The notes under the pieces were generated by a model. The model had not been told where the DNA came from, did no database searches, and was given only the letters and a program-made list of their open reading frames with translations. DNA of 45,345 nt from contig MEUB01000020.1 in the NCBI GenBank assembly GCA_001771535.1, positions 1-45,345 on the forward strand, given 5' to 3'. This stretch comes from a candidate division WOR-1 bacterium RIFOXYB2_FULL_37_13 (lineage in GTDB: Bacteria; Margulisbacteria; WOR-1; XYC2-FULL-46-14; XYC2-FULL-37-10). This document shows, piece by piece, positions 43,955 to 45,345 of the stretch. A program made the translations under genes and the position numbers. How positions within the stretch are numbered: the stretch's first letter is position 1; every line of letters begins with the position of its first letter.

Positions 43955-44050
43955 GTGAAAAGAGACAAAATTATGGGATATTTGTTGATTCTAGTTGCTT
44001 TATCTGTTTTGGTTTGTGGAATTATTGGTATTATATTAGTTAAGAAATAA
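43955..44050 (+). CDS. 31-residue single-span membrane peptide upstream of fic
   Basis: GTG 43955 with AGGAGG at 43944-43949 begins MKRDKIMGYLLILVALSVL and ends ILVKK. The positive N-terminus (K2, R3, K5), about 21 hydrophobic residues (8-29) and a terminal double lysine indicate one transmembrane helix. It is 4 nt before the fic ATG. I recognise no family. It resembles small toxins or membrane anchors in general form only. Confidence 0.6.
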   Translation: MKRDKIMGYLLILVALSVLVCGIIGIILVKK

Positions 44051-44054
44051 AAAA

Positions 44055-44828
44055 ATGGAAAAAGAAGAAAAACTTAATAATTTATTGATAGAAATCGACC
44101 GAAAAAAAGAAAAGATCGATAAAGCTCAACCTTTGCCAAAAATCGTCTTGGATAAATTGACCGAATATCTAAATATTGAATGGACATACAATAGCAATGC
44201 AATAGAAGGGAACACTATTACCCGTCAAGAGACGATGCTAATCCTAAAAGAAGGGTTAACTATTTCCGGCAAGAGCATGAAGGAACATCTCGAAGTTACT
44301 AATCACAAAAATGCTATCGATTATCTTAAAGAATTATTAACTAAAGTTGAGCCTATTACTCAAAATGATGTAAAAAATATTCATGGACTGATTTTAGAAG
44401 GGATAAACAATAAATATGCCGGTAAATATCGTGATGTTGAGGTTTACATATCTGGTTCAACCCATAAACCACCAAGACCTCAACATCTTGATGTTTTAAT
44501 GCTTGAATTTTCCAGATGGCTTGTTGAGAAACAAGAAAATAATGATGTTCATCCTGTAATATTTGCCGCAGATACCCACTTTAAACTTGTTGATGTACAC
44601 CCTTTTATAGATGAAAATGGTCGTACAGCCAGATTGCTTATGAACCTTATTCTAATGAAATATGGATATCCTATCGCGGTTTTTGAATGCGAATCAGAGA
44701 AGCGCCAGAGATATTATTCCTCTTTAGATTTAGCACATAAAGGAGACCTCCTCAATTTTAAAGTAATGGTTGCTGAATATGTGAATGTTACGGCTGATAA
44801 ATACTTGGAATCGATTCCTAAAAAGTGA
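44055..44828 (+). CDS. Fic-domain protein (probable AMP transferase), self-inhibited class
   Basis: The 257-residue protein has the Fic core motif HPFIDENGRTAR (182-193) with catalytic H182. The usual glycine before NGR is E187 here. An inhibitory-helix motif S-N-A-I-E-G (47-52) precedes the core, fitting Fic proteins kept inactive by an N-terminal glutamate (E51). The beta-hairpin flap (YRDVEVYISGSTHKPP) that positions the target is present. Such enzymes usually attach AMP to a hydroxyl on a target protein. It may form a unit with the small membrane peptide. Its target is unknown. Confidence 0.85.
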   Translation: MEKEEKLNNLLIEIDRKKEKIDKAQPLPKIVLDKLTEYLNIEWTYNSNAIEGNTITRQETMLILKEGLTISGKSMKEHLEVTNHKNAIDYLKELLTKVEPITQNDVKNIHGLILEGINNKYAGKYRDVEVYISGSTHKPPRPQHLDVLMLEFSRWLVEKQENNDVHPVIFAADTHFKLVDVHPFIDENGRTARLLMNLILMKYGYPIAVFECESEKRQRYYSSLDLAHKGDLLNFKVMVAEYVNVTADKYLESIPKK

Positions 44829-44887
44829 CTTTCTCTCAATTACGGCAAGGGACAATACATTAAATACACATATCTCATCTCGTAACC

Positions 44888-44917
44888 TTCCGCGACATTC
44901 CGCAACCTCCCGCATCT
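44888..44917. repeat. Three direct repeats of period 10 upstream of serA
   Basis: TTCCGCGACA, TTCCGCAACC and TCCCGCATCT follow each other exactly 10 bp apart, ending 13 bp before the -10 box. Spacing near one helical turn would place the repeated core on one DNA face. This could be an operator or just a dispersed repeat. Confidence 0.5.
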
Positions 44918-44927
44918 TTTATAATTG

Positions 44928-44936
44928 TGATATAAT
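44928..44936 (+). promoter_or_regulatory. Extended -10 promoter of serA
   Basis: TGATATAAT is an extended -10 element (TGnTATAAT); no good -35 hexamer lies at the expected distance. AAAGGAG at 44945-44951 then precedes ATG 44960. Confidence 0.5.
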
Positions 44937-44959
44937 TTGACCAAAAAGGAGAAATCCAT

Positions 44960-45345
44960 ATGAAAGTATTAGCTTCTGATAAGATTGCGGAAATTGGTCT
45001 TCTGATGTTTAAAAACGCGGGGATTGAGGCGGATATGAAGACGGGGCTTTCTGAAGATGAAATTGTAAAAATTATTCCACAATATGACGCGCTGATTGTC
45101 CGATCCGAAACGAAAGTTACTCCTAAAATTATTGAAGCCGGAAAAAACCTTAAAATTATAGGAAGGGCAGGGGTTGGCGTCGACAATGTTGATCTTTCAA
45201 CTGCTACAAAAAACGGGGTTATTGTTGTCAATTCCCCTGAAGGAAATACTGTTGCGGCGGCGGAACACTCGTTTGCAATGCTCCTTTCCATGGCTCGCCA
45301 AATTCCTCAAGCTTACAGCAAACTTAAAAGTGGCGTTTGGGATAA
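44960..45345 (+). CDS. serA: D-3-phosphoglycerate dehydrogenase, 5' part (partial)
   Basis: The window ends after 128 codons. The visible part is the N-terminal substrate-binding domain: VLASDKIAEIGL, DALIVRSETKV, the IIGRAGVGVDNVD motif (66-78) and the start of the nucleotide-binding domain after NSPEGNTVAAAEH. It catalyses the first step of the phosphorylated serine pathway. Whether it has the C-terminal ACT/ASB domains is outside the window. Confidence 0.92.
   Translation, partial: MKVLASDKIAEIGLLMFKNAGIEADMKTGLSEDEIVKIIPQYDALIVRSETKVTPKIIEAGKNLKIIGRAGVGVDNVDLSTATKNGVIVVNSPEGNTVAAAEHSFAMLLSMARQIPQAYSKLKSGVWD

Larger units (their letters stand above)
44829..44959. other. Intergenic region fic-serA
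   Basis: The 131-nt gap holds three 10-bp-spaced repeats at 44888-44917 and the serA promoter. No terminator or small gene is evident. Confidence 0.5.

Noticed and set aside
44875-45291. Minus-strand open frame opposite serA
   Set aside because: It lies opposite a clearly recognisable phosphoglycerate dehydrogenase; its translation shows no family features.
1-45345. CRISPR array, integrase or insertion sequence
   Set aside because: No regularly spaced identical repeats with unique spacers, no transposase or recombinase gene and no attachment-type duplications were seen; the tandem arrays have no spacers.

Overview
The window is an AT-rich bacterial chromosome segment dominated by one of the longest ribosomal-protein/RNA-polymerase gene runs a bacterium can have. 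The gene order, the cysteine-rich (zinc-type) forms of L33, L36, S14 and S4, the absence of tuf after fusA and of rpmD between rpsE and rplO, and the neighbouring YqeG-type HAD phosphatase and DUF4911-like gene suggest an uncultured candidate-phylum lineage, perhaps WOR-1/Saganbacteria or related Margulisbacteria. That placement is an inference from gene content only and is low confidence.

Left part (1-10904). A VapBC-type toxin-antitoxin pair with a good promoter is followed by a secreted thioredoxin-fold protein lacking the first active-site cysteine. Then comes a tightly overlapped minus-strand operon read from 10904 down to 1421. It begins with a giant ATPase gene, now in two frames, followed by malate dehydrogenase, the two subunits of class I fumarase, a half-length peptide-binding protein, a DUF4911-like protein and a YqeG-like HAD phosphatase. 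The giant gene is the most unusual object here. Two reading frames join at an A5 run into one protein of about 1,858 residues: an atypical N-terminal GHKL-like ATPase, a beta-strand-repeat (propeller-like) middle, a canonical GHKL ATPase and a C-terminal HExxH motif.

Centre (10988-40243). A promoter precedes rpmG, tRNA-Trp, secE, nusG, rplKAJL, rpoBC, rpsLG, fusA, the S10, spc and alpha clusters, rplM and rpsI, all on the plus strand. Most neighbouring genes overlap or nearly touch. The only gaps near 90 nt lie before rpsM, before rpoA and after rpsI, and all three hold repeats: a heptanucleotide array with competing hairpins, and two copies of a 66-nt element. NusG and S9 carry long N-terminal extensions, and rplL overlaps rpoB by 4 nt.

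Right part (40339-45345). A class V aminotransferase and truA are followed by the tail of a lost O6-methylguanine-DNA methyltransferase gene. Next is hemW, whose coding sequence contains two repeat elements in frame, then a decayed VapBC locus, a 31-residue membrane peptide coupled to a Fic protein, and the start of serA. The aminotransferase and SerA could both serve serine/glycine metabolism.

Heptanucleotide tandem arrays occur at three places (3050, 36379 and 43313), and repeats sit at or near several broken or shortened genes. This suggests that repeat activity has shaped the accessory parts of the window.
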